From Cupriavidus basilensis (GTDB lineage: Bacteria; Pseudomonadota; Gammaproteobacteria; Burkholderiales; Burkholderiaceae): a DNA stretch of 64,000 nt. Under the pieces are notes generated by a model that saw only the letters and a program-made list of their open reading frames with translations, had not been told where the DNA came from and searched no databases. This document shows, in pieces, positions 25,670 through 36,058 of this stretch. Where the stretch lies: positions 1,488,001-1,552,000 of the forward strand of contig NZ_CP062803.1 in the NCBI RefSeq assembly GCF_008801925.2, in the 5' to 3' direction. The position numbers were made by a program, and so were the translations under genes. Position 1 is the stretch's first letter. Each line of letters opens with the position of its first letter.

Positions 25670-26032
25670 ATGAGTACCAATGAACTGAAGCGCGCCCATG
25701 TGGGCAAGCGCCTGTCCGAATACGCGATCTACAACGGCGTGGTCTACCTTGCCGGCCAGGTGCCGGAAGTCAATCCCGGCGCGGACCTGCGCGGTCAGAC
25801 CGCCGAGGTGCTGGGCCATATCGAGCGCCTCTTGAATGAAGCAGGCAGCGACAAGAGCCGGATTCTCTCGTGCCAGATCTTCCTCACCGACGTCGACCAG
25901 ATCGGCATCATGAACGAAGTCTGGGACGCGTGGGTGGTGCAGGGCCATACGCCCCCGCGCGCCACCGTGGAGGCTCGCCTGGCCAATCCGCAGTACCTGA
26001 TCGAAGTGGTGGTCACCGCCGCGCTCAAGTGA
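25670..26032 (+). CDS. RidA/YjgF-family protein
   Basis: This 120-residue protein carries YNGVVYLAGQVPE, QTAEVLGHIERLL and, near the end, PPRATVEARLANPQYLIEV with the conserved arginine that contacts imine/enamine substrates in RidA. It probably deaminates reactive 2-aminoacrylate-type intermediates or is a paralog with another ligand. It lies 15 bp before relA on the same strand and is likely co-transcribed with it. Confidence 0.88.
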   Translation: MSTNELKRAHVGKRLSEYAIYNGVVYLAGQVPEVNPGADLRGQTAEVLGHIERLLNEAGSDKSRILSCQIFLTDVDQIGIMNEVWDAWVVQGHTPPRATVEARLANPQYLIEVVVTAALK

Positions 26033-26047
26033 GGCTGGGGCAGCGAG

Positions 26048-28270
26048 ATGGTGACGTCGACTGACCTGACCGGGCAGATTGCCGGCACGCCCGATGCCGG
26101 GCTGGTGGAGCGCGCCCTGGCGTTCGTGCGCGAGCGCGGCAGCACCGCCTTGCTGCCCACCGGCGAAACCGTGCTCTCGCATGCCGAAGGCATGCTGCGC
26201 ATTCTCGATGGACTGCGCGTCGACGATGCCGCGCGCGCGGCGGCCTGCCTGTTCGCGCTGGCTGCGTTCGTGCCTGGCAGCGAGGTGGAAATCGAGCCGC
26301 TCTTCGGCGAAGAAGTAGCGGGGCTGGTCAAGGGTGTGCGGCAATTGTTGCGCATCGGCGCGATCGCGGTGGGCCACAGTGGCGCGCCCGAAACCACCAA
26401 GGACGAAATCGCCGCGCGCCAGGAGCAGGTGGAGGCGCTGCGCAAGATGCTGCTGGCCTTCGCGCAGGACATCCGCGTGGTGCTGGTGCGCCTCGCCTCG
26501 CGCCTGCAGACGCTGCGCTGGCTGGCGCAGGTCAAGGCGCAGCCGTTGCCAGGCGTTGCGCGCGAAACGCTGGACATCTACGCGCCGCTGGCCAACCGGC
26601 TGGGCATCTGGCAGATGAAGTGGGAGCTGGAGGACCTGGCGTTCCGCTTCGAGCAGCCCGATACCTACAAGCGCATCGCACGATTGCTCGACGAAAAACG
26701 CATCGAGCGCGAAGGCTATATCGCCAGCGCCATCGCGCGGCTGCAGTCCGAGCTGGCATCGGCCGGCATCCGCGCCGAGGTGAGCGGGCGGCCCAAGCAT
26801 ATCTACAGCATCTGGAAGAAGATGCGCGGCAAGGAGCTCGACTTTGCCGATCTCTACGATGTGCGCGCCTTCCGCGTGATTGTCGACGACATCAAGGATT
26901 GCTACACCGTGCTGGGCATCGTGCACCATATCTGGCAGCCGATCCCGCGCGAGTTCGACGACTATATTTCCCGGCCGAAGTCGAATGGCTACAAGTCGCT
27001 GCACACGGTGGTGATCGGCGACGACGGGCGCGCCTTCGAGGTGCAGATCCGCACCCAGGAGATGCATCACTTCGCCGAGTACGGCGTGGCCGCGCACTGG
27101 CGCTACAAGGAAGCGGGCAGCAAGGGCTATAGCGGCCAGTTCTCCGCCAGCGAGCGCTACGACGAGAAGATCGCGTGGCTGCGCCAGTTGCTGGCGTGGA
27201 AGGACGACGCCGATCATTCGGTTGCGCACGACGAGTCGCCGTGGGAGCAGCTCAAGCACGCGGCCATCGACGACCACATCTATGTGCTGACGCCGCAGGC
27301 GCGCGTGGTCGCGTTGCCGCAAGGCGCTACGCCGGTGGATTTCGCATACTACCTGCATACGGACCTGGGCCATCGCTGCCGCGGCGCGCGCGTGGATGGC
27401 ACCATGGTGCCGCTGAACACGCCGCTCAAGAACGGGCAGACGGTGGATATTATCGCCGTCAAGCAGGGCGGCCCGTCACGCGACTGGCTCAACGCAGAAC
27501 TTGGCTACCTGGCCAGCCCGCGCGCGCGCGCCAAGGTGCGCGCCTGGTTCAACGCGCTGGATTCGCAAGAGACCATGTCGCAAGGCCGCGCGCTGATCGA
27601 CAAGACCTTGCAGCGCGAGGGCAAGACTGCCGTCAACCTGGATGACCTTGCCGCGCGGCTGGGCTTCAAGACGCCGGACGACCTGTTCGCCGCGGTCGCC
27701 AAGGATGAGTTCAGCCTGCGCCATGTGGAGCAGGCGCTGCGGCACCCCGAGGGCGAAGCCGCGGTGGTGCAGAGCGAGGAAGAGGCCGTCACCAAGAAGA
27801 GCCGCGCTACCAGCGTGGCGCGCGGCGCCAAGAGCGGTGTGCTGGTGGTGGGCGTGGATTCGCTGCTCACGCAGATGTCCAAATGCTGCAAGCCGGCGCC
27901 GCCGGACGAGATCGTGGGCTTCGTTACGCGCGGGCGCGGCGTCTCGATCCATCGCCGCACTTGCCACACCTTCGGGCAACTCTCGGCGCGTGCGCCGGAG
28001 CGCGTGATCCAAACCGAGTGGGGCAAACGCAGCGATGCCGTCTATCCCGTGGATATCCACGTGGAGGCGATCGACCGGCAAGGGCTGCTGCGCGACATCT
28101 CCGAAGTGCTGTCGCGTGAGAAGATTAACGTCACCGGCGTGAAGACGCTGTCGAGCAAAGGCGTCGCGCGGATGCAGTTCACCGCCGAGGTTTCCGAGGC
28201 CACGCAGCTGCAGCGCGCACTCGGTTTGATCGAAGATGTGGTGGGGGTCTTGCAAGCGAAAAGAAAGTGA
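26048..28270 (+). CDS. relA: RelA-type (p)ppGpp synthetase
   Basis: This 740-residue long RSH protein has a degenerate N-terminal hydrolase region (about 25-190): only SHAEGML resembles the metal site, and the HD pair is replaced (AACLFALAAF). The synthetase domain (about 230-350) carries RPKHIYSIWKKM and EFDD (302-305), the EXDD motif of monofunctional RelA rather than the RXKD of SpoT. TGS (about 412-475) and ACT (about 665-738) follow. It should make ppGpp on stalled ribosomes; degradation needs a separate SpoT outside the window. A tRNA promoter starts inside its last codons. Confidence 0.94.
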   Translation: MVTSTDLTGQIAGTPDAGLVERALAFVRERGSTALLPTGETVLSHAEGMLRILDGLRVDDAARAAACLFALAAFVPGSEVEIEPLFGEEVAGLVKGVRQLLRIGAIAVGHSGAPETTKDEIAARQEQVEALRKMLLAFAQDIRVVLVRLASRLQTLRWLAQVKAQPLPGVARETLDIYAPLANRLGIWQMKWELEDLAFRFEQPDTYKRIARLLDEKRIEREGYIASAIARLQSELASAGIRAEVSGRPKHIYSIWKKMRGKELDFADLYDVRAFRVIVDDIKDCYTVLGIVHHIWQPIPREFDDYISRPKSNGYKSLHTVVIGDDGRAFEVQIRTQEMHHFAEYGVAAHWRYKEAGSKGYSGQFSASERYDEKIAWLRQLLAWKDDADHSVAHDESPWEQLKHAAIDDHIYVLTPQARVVALPQGATPVDFAYYLHTDLGHRCRGARVDGTMVPLNTPLKNGQTVDIIAVKQGGPSRDWLNAELGYLASPRARAKVRAWFNALDSQETMSQGRALIDKTLQREGKTAVNLDDLAARLGFKTPDDLFAAVAKDEFSLRHVEQALRHPEGEAAVVQSEEEAVTKKSRATSVARGAKSGVLVVGVDSLLTQMSKCCKPAPPDEIVGFVTRGRGVSIHRRTCHTFGQLSARAPERVIQTEWGKRSDAVYPVDIHVEAIDRQGLLRDISEVLSREKINVTGVKTLSSKGVARMQFTAEVSEATQLQRALGLIEDVVGVLQAKRK

Positions 28271-28279
28271 TGCTATACT
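28250..28279 (+). promoter_or_regulatory. tRNA-Val promoter inside the relA 3' end
   Basis: TTGCAA (28250-28255), an 18-bp spacer and TATACT (28274-28279) make a good sigma-70 promoter; the relA stop codon lies in the spacer. The tRNA begins 12 bp after the -10. Confidence 0.7.
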
Positions 28280-28291
28280 TTCGTTCTCCGT

Positions 28292-28368
28292 AGGCTCGTA
28301 GCTCAGCTGGTTAGAGCACCACCTTGACATGGTGGGGGTCGTTGGTTCGAGTCCAATCGAGCCTACCA
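28292..28368 (+). tRNA. tRNA-Val(GAC), copy 1
   Basis: The 77-nt cloverleaf has acceptor AGGCTCG / CGAGCCT, T8-A9, a D-arm GCTC/GAGC, anticodon stem CCACC/GGTGG with loop TTGACAT (anticodon GAC, 28326-28328), TTCGAGT in the T-arm and an encoded ACCA end. It reads GUC and GUU. Confidence 0.97.
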
Positions 28369-28437
28369 ACGAACAAGCAGTAAGACGTAGGCGCAGTGCA
28401 GCAAGCGCATACAGCGGTTAGTTTCAAGCAGTACCAT

Positions 28438-28514
28438 AGGCTCGTAGCTCAGCTGGTTAGAGCACCACCTTGACATGGTGGGGGTCGTTGGTTCGAGTCC
28501 AATCGAGCCTACCA
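28438..28514 (+). tRNA. tRNA-Val(GAC), copy 2
   Basis: Identical to the copy 146 bp upstream over all 77 nt, with encoded CCA. It has no promoter of its own that I can see and is probably processed from one transcript with copy 1. Confidence 0.97.
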
Positions 28515-28573
28515 ACGCATAGCAGTAAGAAGTACCGAAGCAGTCCGGTTGATCCCGATAACCTGGAACGGAA

Positions 28574-28640
28574 AAGGCGCCATGTTCAAGACACAGCGAA
28601 CTACTACCGCTAATTAGCGACAGTAGTCGAGGTGCGCCTT
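28574..28640 (+). ncRNA. Candidate structured RNA downstream of tRNA-Val
   Basis: The outer stem AAGGCGC (28574-28580) pairs with GCGCCTT (28634-28640). Inside, CGA (28597-28599) / TCG (28627-28629), CTACT (28601-28605) / AGTAG (28622-28626), symmetric AC/AC internal loops and the perfect palindrome CGCTAATTAGCG (28608-28619) stack into one long arm. A terminator follows 33 bp later. It may be a small RNA trailing the tRNA transcript or a thrS leader element; no family was recognised. Confidence 0.4.
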
Positions 28641-28672
28641 CGGACCCGGTGGATTGGGGTTAAATCGAAAAA

Positions 28673-28699
28673 CAACGCAGCCTTGGCTGCGTTTTTTTT
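28673..28699 (+). terminator. Rho-independent terminator upstream of thrS
   Basis: Stem AACGCAGCC-TT-GGCTGCGTT is followed by eight T in all. It ends the tRNA-Val transcript or acts in attenuation before thrS. Confidence 0.9.
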
Positions 28700-28881
28700 C
28701 GTCTGTCGCTTGTTGGCTCCCTGCTATCCTGCTCGGTCGCCCGTGGGTGGATCCGAGCGAAGTCCCCGCTGCCTGGCTCATGCTGGTTACATGAAGTGGC
28801 ATGAGCCTGGCGCTACAAGATGCTTTTTATTCGCTTGCCGGCCGCACGGCGCCGGCGGGTGGATTTCTGATGAGGTGCAAG

Positions 28882-30789
28882 ATGATCGCAATCACGCTGC
28901 CGGATGGTTCCCGACGCGAATTCCCCGGCCCGGTAACGGTGGCCGAAGTGGCGCAGAGCATTGGCTCGGGCCTGGCCAAGGCTGCCCTGGCGGGCAAGGT
29001 GGACGGGCAGATGGTCGACACCAGCTTCCTCATCGAGCGCGATGCGGCTCTCGCCATCGTCACGGACAAGGATGCCGATGGCGTTGATGTGATCCGTCAC
29101 TCGACGGCGCACTTGCTGGCCTATGCTGTCAAGGCGCTGTATCCCGAGGCGCAGGTGACGATCGGCCCGGTGATCGAGAACGGCTTCTACTACGACTTCG
29201 CGTACAAGCGCCCTTTCACGCCCGAGGACCTGGTTGCCATCGAGAAGAAGATGGCCGAGCTCGCCAAGAAGGACGAGAAGGTAACGCGCGAAGTCTGGAG
29301 CCGCGACGAAGCCGTGAAGCTGTTCGAGTCGATGGGCGAGAAGTACAAGGCCGAGATCATCGCCTCGATCCCGCAGGACCAGGAGATCGGCCTGTATCGC
29401 GAGGGCGAGTTCGTCGACCTCTGCCGTGGCCCGCACGTGCCGTCCACGGGCAAGCTCAAGGTCTTCAAGCTGATGAAGGTGGCGGGTGCCTACTGGCGCG
29501 GCGACGCCAAGAACGAGATGCTTCAGCGCATCTACGGCACGGCCTGGGCCAAGAAGGAAGACCAGGAAGCTTACCTGCATATGCTGGAAGAGGCCGAGAA
29601 GCGCGACCACCGCAAGCTGGGCAAGCTGCTCGACCTGTTCCACCTGCAGGAAGAGGCGCCGGGCATGGTGTTCTGGCACCCGAAGGGCTGGCAGGTGTGG
29701 CAAGCGGTGGAGCAGTACATGCGCGGCCGCCTGACGCAGGCCGGCTATGAAGAGGTGCGCACGCCGCAAGTGATGGATCGTTCGCTGTGGGAGAAGTCAG
29801 GTCACTGGCAGAACTACAAGGAGAACATGTTCGTCACGGAGTCGGAGAAGCGCGACTACGCGATCAAGCCGATGAACTGCCCCGGCCATGTGCAGATTTT
29901 CAATCACGGCCTGCGCTCCTACCGCGACTTGCCGCTGCGCCTGGCCGAGTTCGGTGCTTGCCATCGCAACGAGCCCTCCGGCGCGCTGCACGGGCTGATG
30001 CGCGTGCGTGGCTTTGTGCAGGATGATGCGCACATCTTCTGCACGGAAGAGCAGATCGTCGCGGAGGCCAAGGCGTTCAACGAGCTGGCGTTCTCCGTGT
30101 ACGACGATTTCGGCTTCAAGGACATCGCGGTCAAGTTGTCGCTGCGCCCGGATCAGCGCGCCGGTTCGGACGAAGTCTGGGATCACGCCGAGGAAGGCCT
30201 GCGCCTGGCGCTGCGTGCCTGCGGCGTGGAGTGGGAAGAGCTGCCGGGCGAGGGCGCCTTCTACGGCCCGAAGGTGGAATACCATATCAAGGACGCCATC
30301 GGCCGGTCCTGGCAATGTGGCACGCTGCAGCTGGACCTGGTGCTGCCGGAGCGCCTGGATGCCGAATACGTCTCCGAAGACAACTCGCGCAAGCGCCCGG
30401 TCATGCTGCACCGGGCCATCCTGGGGTCTTTCGAGCGCTTCCTGGGCATCTTGCTGGAAAACCACGCCGGCGCGCTGCCTGCCTGGCTGGCGCCGGAGCA
30501 GGTCCTGGTCCTGAATATTGCCGACTCGCAGGCGGAATATGCCGAAAACGTCGTGCAACTGCTGCAAAAACAAGGATTTAGGGCTAAGGCGGATTTGCGT
30601 AACGAGAAAATTACGTATAAAATCCGCGAGCATTCCCTTCAGAAGATCCCCTACCTCCTGGTAGTGGGCGACAAAGAGCGGGATGCCAGTCAAGTGGCCG
30701 TGCGTGCCCGTGGCAACGTGGATCTGGGCGTGATGTCCGTTTCCGCGTTTGTGGAGCGTCTGCAACAGGACGTTGCCAGCAAAGCCTGA
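28882..30789 (+). CDS. thrS: threonyl-tRNA synthetase
   Basis: Charges tRNA-Thr. The 635-residue chain has an N-terminal TGS domain (about 1-62), an editing domain (about 63-225), the class II core with [13 protein letters not shown] (about 327-339, zinc cysteine) and [19 protein letters not shown], and an anticodon-binding domain from about 535. I start at the ATG at 28882 ([14 protein letters not shown]), which has GAGGTG 5-10 bp upstream and gives standard length. It heads the conserved thrS-infC-rpmI-rplT-pheST-ihfA block. Confidence 0.97.
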   Translation: MIAITLPDGSRREFPGPVTVAEVAQSIGSGLAKAALAGKVDGQMVDTSFLIERDAALAIVTDKDADGVDVIRHSTAHLLAYAVKALYPEAQVTIGPVIENGFYYDFAYKRPFTPEDLVAIEKKMAELAKKDEKVTREVWSRDEAVKLFESMGEKYKAEIIASIPQDQEIGLYREGEFVDLCRGPHVPSTGKLKVFKLMKVAGAYWRGDAKNEMLQRIYGTAWAKKEDQEAYLHMLEEAEKRDHRKLGKLLDLFHLQEEAPGMVFWHPKGWQVWQAVEQYMRGRLTQAGYEEVRTPQVMDRSLWEKSGHWQNYKENMFVTESEKRDYAIKPMNCPGHVQIFNHGLRSYRDLPLRLAEFGACHRNEPSGALHGLMRVRGFVQDDAHIFCTEEQIVAEAKAFNELAFSVYDDFGFKDIAVKLSLRPDQRAGSDEVWDHAEEGLRLALRACGVEWEELPGEGAFYGPKVEYHIKDAIGRSWQCGTLQLDLVLPERLDAEYVSEDNSRKRPVMLHRAILGSFERFLGILLENHAGALPAWLAPEQVLVLNIADSQAEYAENVVQLLQKQGFRAKADLRNEKITYKIREHSLQKIPYLLVVGDKERDASQVAVRARGNVDLGVMSVSAFVERLQQDVASKA

Positions 30790-30834
30790 TGGGATGAGCA
30801 CGGCTTGTTTTTTGTCTTCTTGAGGTAACGCAAC

Positions 30835-31356
30835 ATCGCTACAGACAAAGGTCATCGCATCAATCGCGAAATCAGCGCACCCGAATTGCGCCTGGTCGGG
30901 GTTGATAACGAGCAGCTCGGCATCGTCAAGTTCATGGACGCGCTCCGCCTGGCTGAGGATAAGGACTTGGACTTGGTGGAAATCGCTCCTACAGCGGTGC
31001 CGCCGGTTGCCCGTATCATGGATTACGGCAAGTTCAAGTACGAGGAAGCCAAGCGCGCGCACGACGCCAAGCTGAAGCAGAAGATCATCCAGGTCAAGGA
31101 AGTCAAGTTCCGGCCGGGTACGGATGATGGCGACTACAACGTCAAGCTGCGCAACCTGAAGCGCTTCCTCGAGGACGGCGACAAGACCAAGATCACGCTG
31201 CGTTTCCGCGGCCGTGAGATGGCGCACCAGGAAATCGGCGCGCGTGTGCTCGAACGCCTGAAGGCGGATCTGGAAGAAGTTGGCCAGGTCGAGCAGATGC
31301 CGAAGATGGAAGGCCGCCAGATGGTGATGGTGCTGTCTCCCAAGAAGAAGAAGTAA
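30835..31356 (+). CDS. infC: translation initiation factor IF-3, ATC start
   Basis: The 173-residue IF-3 binds the 30S subunit and proofreads start codons. The N-domain has [19 protein letters not shown], the linker is [15 protein letters not shown], and the C-domain has [18 protein letters not shown]. No ATG lies at the family N-terminus. ATC at 30835 opens the expected [12 protein letters not shown], with GAGGT 8 bp before it. A rare AUU-class start is the known self-control of infC: IF-3 rejects its own start codon when abundant. Confidence 0.94.
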   Translation: MATDKGHRINREISAPELRLVGVDNEQLGIVKFMDALRLAEDKDLDLVEIAPTAVPPVARIMDYGKFKYEEAKRAHDAKLKQKIIQVKEVKFRPGTDDGDYNVKLRNLKRFLEDGDKTKITLRFRGREMAHQEIGARVLERLKADLEEVGQVEQMPKMEGRQMVMVLSPKKKK

Positions 31357-31526
31357 GATTTTGCGCGTCGCTGCGGCCCGGAGGGGAATCCCTCCGGGCG
31401 CGGCGTCGTGCGAAAGCAGCGCAGAGGCCGCACGCGGCTTTAGCGCAACAATAAGTGGATGCGGGTTTTGCAAGTGTCGGCGTTAGCTGGCCACCTGCAT
31501 GCATGTCATAGAAGCTGGAGTATTTC

Positions 31527-31724
31527 ATGCCGAAGATGAAGACCAAGAAAAGCGCCTCCAAGCGCTTTACTGCGCGTCCGAATGGTTCGTTCAAGCGTGG
31601 CCAGGCCTTCAAGCGTCACATCTTGACCAAGAAGACCACCAAGAATAAGCGCCAGTTGCGCGGCACCCAGGACGTCCATGAGACGAACCTGAAGTCCGTT
31701 CGCGCAATGATGCCTTACGCATAA
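31527..31724 (+). CDS. rpmI: 50S ribosomal protein L35
   Basis: The 65-residue basic protein [20 protein letters not shown] is a typical L35. It lies between infC and rplT. The 170-bp gap upstream contains GC-rich hairpins (about 31370-31460) where L20 autocontrol of rpmI-rplT is usual, but no exact L20 site was identified. Confidence 0.97.
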   Translation: MPKMKTKKSASKRFTARPNGSFKRGQAFKRHILTKKTTKNKRQLRGTQDVHETNLKSVRAMMPYA

Positions 31725-31751
31725 CCCTAACGAAAACGAAAGGAGCATTAC

Positions 31752-32108
31752 ATGCCTCGAGTAAAACGTGGGGTCACTGCACGGGCCCGCCATAAGAAAG
31801 TCATCGTCGCCGCCAAGGGTTTCCGCGGCCGCCGTAATAACGTCTACCGTATCGCCAAGCAGGCGGTCATGCGTGCTGGCCAGTACGCATACCGCGATCG
31901 CCGCAACAAGAAGCGCGTGTTCCGCGCTCTCTGGATTGCGCGTATCAATGCTGCTTCGCGTGAGCATGGCATGACCTACAGCGTGTTCATGAACGGCCTG
32001 AAGCGGGCTTCGATTGAGCTGGACCGCAAGGTGCTGTCGGACATGGCTATTCATGACAAGCCTGCCTTTGCCGCCATCGTCAACCAGGTGAAAGCCACCG
32101 TTGCCTGA
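31752..32108 (+). CDS. rplT: 50S ribosomal protein L20
   Basis: The 118-residue L20 begins [20 protein letters not shown] with the usual basic N-terminal tail, followed by the helical globular domain. It is an early 23S rRNA assembly protein and the usual translational repressor of its own operon. AAAGGAG precedes the ATG. Confidence 0.98.
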   Translation: MPRVKRGVTARARHKKVIVAAKGFRGRRNNVYRIAKQAVMRAGQYAYRDRRNKKRVFRALWIARINAASREHGMTYSVFMNGLKRASIELDRKVLSDMAIHDKPAFAAIVNQVKATVA

Positions 32109-32444
32109 TGCCGGCTCCGGGCTGCCACGCTAGTGTCTAGTGTGGCAGCCCGGGCAAGCACCGACCGCAAGGTCGACAGCATTTCCGCCGAATTTGCCTG
32201 AGCAGCGCTTGTCGCCGTGATGGCGGTTCGGCCGGACCTGCAGAAACGGGGCTCCTCACCGAGCCCCGTTTTCATTTCGGATACCGTTTCGCGCGCCGTT
32301 CCCGGTTCGATGCAAGACGACATCCGAAACGAAGCCCGCGCCGCCCCCGGTGCCGCGCGGACTCTGCACCCACATCGCACTTAGTGCCAACCCACGCCCG
32401 GGCCCAGCGTGACCCGGACGCCAAATTTATCGCCGACCGCCGCC
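32109..32444. other. Intergenic region between rplT and pheS with two strong hairpins
   Basis: No gene is apparent in 336 bp. A 33-nt hairpin (GGGCTGCCAC ... GTGGCAGCCC, 32119-32151, inner CTAG-TGT-CTAG) has no T-run. A terminator-like stem follows at 32244. No phenylalanine-rich leader peptide, as in E. coli pheST attenuation, was seen. Confidence 0.5.
32244..32277 (+). terminator. Terminator or attenuator before pheS
   Basis: An 11-bp perfect stem AAACGGGGCTC / GAGCCCCGTTT with a 6-nt loop is followed by TTCATTT. It may end the infC-rpmI-rplT message or control read-through into pheST. Confidence 0.7.
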
Positions 32445-33476
32445 ATGTCTCTGGATCCGGATCAAATCGTCGCCGACGCCCAGGCCGCCTTCGCTGCAGC
32501 CAACGACAACGCCACGCTGGAAAACGAAAAAGCCCGCTTTCTCGGCAAGACCGGTGCGCTCACCGAGCTGCTCAAGAGCCTCGGCAAGCTCGACCCGGAA
32601 ACGCGCAAGAGCGAAGGCGCGCGCATCAACCAGGCCAAGCAGCAGGTCGAGGCTGCGCTGCAGGCACGCCGCCAGGCGTTGGCCGATGCGCTGATGAACG
32701 CGCGGCTGGCCGCCGAAGCCATCGACGTCACGCTGCCGGGCCGCGCGGTTGCCCGTGGCAGCCTGCACCCGGTGATGCGCACCTGGGAGCGCGTCGAGCA
32801 GATCTTCGGCTCGGTGGGCTTCGATGTGGCCGATGGCCCCGAAATCGAAACGGACTGGATGAACTTCACCGCATTGAACAACCCGGACAATCATCCGGCC
32901 CGTTCGATGCAGGACACCTTCTATGTGGACGGGCGCGACAGCGACGGCAAGCTGCTGCTGCTGCGTACCCACACCAGCCCGATGCAGGTGCGCTATGCGC
33001 GCATGCACGTGGAGAAGTACAAGGGCCGCGAGATGCCGCCGATCAAGGTGATCTGCCCCGGCCGTACTTACCGCGTCGACAGCGACGCCACGCACTCGCC
33101 GATGTTCAACCAGGTTGAAGGCCTGTGGATCGGCGATGACGTGAGCTTTGCCGACCTCAAGGGCGTGTACACGGACTTCCTGCGCAAGTTCTTCGAGCGC
33201 GATGACATCCAGGTGCGTTTCCGCCCCTCGTACTTCCCGTTCACCGAACCGTCGGCGGAAATCGACATGGCTTTCGGCAATGGCAAGTGGCTGGAGATTT
33301 CCGGCTCGGGCCAGGTGCACCCCAATGTGCTGCGCAATATGGGCCTGGACCCCGAGCGCTATATCGGCTTTGCCTTCGGTTCCGGCCTTGAACGCCTGAC
33401 CATGCTCCGCTACGGCATCAACGATCTGCGCCTGTTCTTCGAAGGCGACGCGCGTTTCCTGCGCCAGTTCGCCTGA
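32445..33476 (+). CDS. pheS: phenylalanyl-tRNA synthetase alpha subunit
   Basis: The 343-residue catalytic subunit has an N-terminal coiled-coil arm (about 1-90) and class II motifs: [33 protein letters not shown] and the final [20 protein letters not shown]. The start at [13 protein letters not shown] is the family start; a 12-residue longer reading from 32409 uses an alternative codon. It forms an alpha2-beta2 enzyme with the PheT product 71 bp downstream. Confidence 0.96.
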   Translation: MSLDPDQIVADAQAAFAAANDNATLENEKARFLGKTGALTELLKSLGKLDPETRKSEGARINQAKQQVEAALQARRQALADALMNARLAAEAIDVTLPGRAVARGSLHPVMRTWERVEQIFGSVGFDVADGPEIETDWMNFTALNNPDNHPARSMQDTFYVDGRDSDGKLLLLRTHTSPMQVRYARMHVEKYKGREMPPIKVICPGRTYRVDSDATHSPMFNQVEGLWIGDDVSFADLKGVYTDFLRKFFERDDIQVRFRPSYFPFTEPSAEIDMAFGNGKWLEISGSGQVHPNVLRNMGLDPERYIGFAFGSGLERLTMLRYGINDLRLFFEGDARFLRQFA

Positions 33477-33547
33477 GGCGCGTATCCGCGCCAGAGCACA
33501 TCGTCACCGACACCCCAGAACAGAATACTTACCGGATCAGAAGCGCC

Positions 33548-35995
33548 ATGCAATTCTCGGAATCCTGGCTTCGCAGTTTCGTCAATCCCGACAAGATTTC
33601 CACCGATGCGCTCTCGCACAGCCTGACCATGGCCGGGCTGGAAGTGGAAGAGGTCGGCCCGGTCGCGCCGCCTTTCAACAAGGTGGTGGTGGCGCGCGTG
33701 CTTTCCACCGAGCGCCATCCCAACGCGGACCGTCTCAACGTTTGCCAGGTCGATGCCGGCACCGGCGAGACCCTGCAGATCGTTTGCGGCGCGCCCAATG
33801 TGGCACCCGGCATCCTGGTGCCTTGCGCGCTGGTCGGCGCGGTGCTGCCGCCGTCCGAGGCGGGCGGCAAGCCGTTCGAGATCAAGGTGGGCAAGCTGCG
33901 CGGTGTGGACAGCTTCGGCATGCTCTGCTCGGCGCGCGAGCTCAAGCTGTCGGAGGACCACGGCGGCCTGATGCTCCTGCCCGAGGATGCCAAGATCGGC
34001 ATGGACATTCGCGAGTACCTGGACCTGGATGACCAGGTCTTCGTCATCAAGCTCACCCCCAACAAGGCCGACTGCCTGTCGATTCACGGCGTGGCGCGCG
34101 AAGTCGCCGCGCTGACCGGTGCCGCGCTGCGCCTGCCGGAGATGAAGCCGGTTGCCGTGACGCTGGCCGACAAGCTGCCGGTGAAGATTTCCGCCCCTGA
34201 CCTGTGCGGCCGTTTCTCGGGCCGTGTCATCCGCGGCGTGAACGCGCACGCGGCCACGCCGGCATGGATGGTGCAGCGCCTGGAGCGGGCAGGGCAGCGC
34301 AGCATCTCCGCGCTGGTCGACATCTCCAACTACGTGATGCTCGAGCTCGGCCGCCCCTCGCACGTCTTCGACCTGGACAAGATCCACGGCGGGCTGGATG
34401 TGCGCTGGGGCCGCAAGGGCGAGCAACTCAAGCTGCTCAACGGCAATACCGTGGAGCTCGACGAGCAGGTCGGCGTGATCGCCGACGACAAGGAGATCGA
34501 GAGCCTGGCCGGCATCATGGGCGGAGACAGCACCGCCGTGACGCTCGACACCACCAACATCTACCTTGAAGCCGCCTTCTGGTGGCCGCAAGCCATCCAG
34601 GGCCGCTCGCGCCGCTTCAACTTCTCGACCGATGCCGGACATCGCTTCGAACGTGGCGTGGACTACGCCACCACGGTTGAGCATATCGAGCGCATCAGCG
34701 CGCTGATCCTCGAGATCTGCGGCGGCCAGGCCGGCCCGGTCGACGACCAGATTGTCAACCTGCCGCAACGCAAGCCGGTGCGGCTGCGCGTGGCGCGTGC
34801 CGAGCGCGTGCTTGGCATCGAGCTGTCGCCTGCGGTCATCGCCGACGTGTTTCAGCGCCTGCAGTTGCCGTTCACCCGCGAGCAAGGCGCGGACGGCGAA
34901 GTGTTCGTGGTCACGCCGCCGAGCTATCGCTTCGATATCGAGATCGAGGAAGACCTGATCGAGGAAGTGGCCCGCATCTATGGCTTCGAGCGTATCCCGG
35001 CACGCCCGCCGATCGCCGAAAGCGAGATGCGCCCGACCGACGAAGCCCGCCGCTCGACCCATGCGGTGCGCCACGCGATTGCCGCGCGCGACTACCAGGA
35101 GGTGATCAACTTCGCCTTCGTCGAAGAGAAGTGGGAGCGCGACTTCGCCGGCAACGACAACCCGATCCGCCTGCTGAACCCGATCGCCAGCCAACTGGCG
35201 GTGATGCGTTCCACGCTGATCGGTGGCCTGCTCGACAAGGTGCGCTACAACCTCAACCGCAAGGCATCGCGTGTGCGGATGTTTGAAGTGGGCCGCGTGT
35301 TCCATCGCGACGCCTCGGTTGCCGATGGCGGCCTGACGGTAGCCGGCTATCGCCAGCCGATGGTTGCAGGCGGCATTGCCTACGGCCCGGCCTTCGAGGA
35401 GCAGTGGGGCATCGCCACCCGCCCGGTGGACTTCTTCGACGTCAAGGGCGATGTCGAGGCGTTGCTGTTCCCGCGTGTCGCGCGCTTCGAGCCGGTATCG
35501 CATCCCGCGCTGCATCCAGGCCGTGCCGCGCAGGTGGTGATCGACGGCAAGGTGGCGGGCGTGATCGGCGAACTGCATCCGCGCTGGCTGCAGGAGTACG
35601 AACTGACGCAAGCGCCGGTCGTGTTCGAACTGGACCTGCAGGCACTGCGTGAAGTGGGCCTGCCCAGCTACACCGAAATCTCCAAGTTCCCGGCCGCCGT
35701 ACGCGACCTGGCACTGGTGGTAAAGCAGTCGGTGCGCGTGCAGGACCTGCTCGACGCCATGCGCGAAGCCCTGGAAAAACAGGGCTCCGCCCGCTATTGC
35801 CAGAGCCTGGTGCTGTTCGACGAGTTCCGTCCAAAGGCGGCTTCGGCGGCCATTGGTGCGGACGAGAAAAGCCTTGCGTTCCGCTTGACCTTGCAAGATA
35901 CTGGGTCGACCCTCCAGGACGAAACCGTCGACAGCGCGGTGCGTTGCATGGTCGAGGCCGCCGGCGCTGCATTCCAGGCGCGGTTGCGCGGCTGA
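33548..35995 (+). CDS. pheT: phenylalanyl-tRNA synthetase beta subunit
   Basis: The 815-residue beta subunit has the N-terminal tRNA-binding OB domain (about 40-150), B3/4 editing domain (about 215-385), B5 domain (about 405-475), catalytic-like core and C-terminal ferredoxin-fold anticodon-binding domain (about 720-815, [18 protein letters not shown]). It begins [18 protein letters not shown]. Length is slightly above the E. coli 795. Confidence 0.97.
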   Translation: MQFSESWLRSFVNPDKISTDALSHSLTMAGLEVEEVGPVAPPFNKVVVARVLSTERHPNADRLNVCQVDAGTGETLQIVCGAPNVAPGILVPCALVGAVLPPSEAGGKPFEIKVGKLRGVDSFGMLCSARELKLSEDHGGLMLLPEDAKIGMDIREYLDLDDQVFVIKLTPNKADCLSIHGVAREVAALTGAALRLPEMKPVAVTLADKLPVKISAPDLCGRFSGRVIRGVNAHAATPAWMVQRLERAGQRSISALVDISNYVMLELGRPSHVFDLDKIHGGLDVRWGRKGEQLKLLNGNTVELDEQVGVIADDKEIESLAGIMGGDSTAVTLDTTNIYLEAAFWWPQAIQGRSRRFNFSTDAGHRFERGVDYATTVEHIERISALILEICGGQAGPVDDQIVNLPQRKPVRLRVARAERVLGIELSPAVIADVFQRLQLPFTREQGADGEVFVVTPPSYRFDIEIEEDLIEEVARIYGFERIPARPPIAESEMRPTDEARRSTHAVRHAIAARDYQEVINFAFVEEKWERDFAGNDNPIRLLNPIASQLAVMRSTLIGGLLDKVRYNLNRKASRVRMFEVGRVFHRDASVADGGLTVAGYRQPMVAGGIAYGPAFEEQWGIATRPVDFFDVKGDVEALLFPRVARFEPVSHPALHPGRAAQVVIDGKVAGVIGELHPRWLQEYELTQAPVVFELDLQALREVGLPSYTEISKFPAAVRDLALVVKQSVRVQDLLDAMREALEKQGSARYCQSLVLFDEFRPKAASAAIGADEKSLAFRLTLQDTGSTLQDETVDSAVRCMVEAAGAAFQARLRG

Positions 35996-36058
35996 TCCAC
36001 CAGCTGACATGACAATGGAGCGCCCGGACTTCCGCATCCGGGCGGATCGCCACACCGA

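Larger units (their letters stand above)
28515..28881. other. Leader between tRNA-Val and thrS
   Basis: This 367-bp stretch holds no protein gene. It has a nested hairpin (28574-28640), an intrinsic terminator (28673-28699) and the short thrS leader. An in-frame ATG at 28801 would lengthen ThrS by 27 residues but lacks a good ribosome-binding site. Confidence 0.6.

Noticed and set aside
28515..28881. T-box riboswitch before thrS
   Set aside because: No T-box sequence or specifier-loop layout is visible, and T-boxes are not expected in betaproteobacteria.
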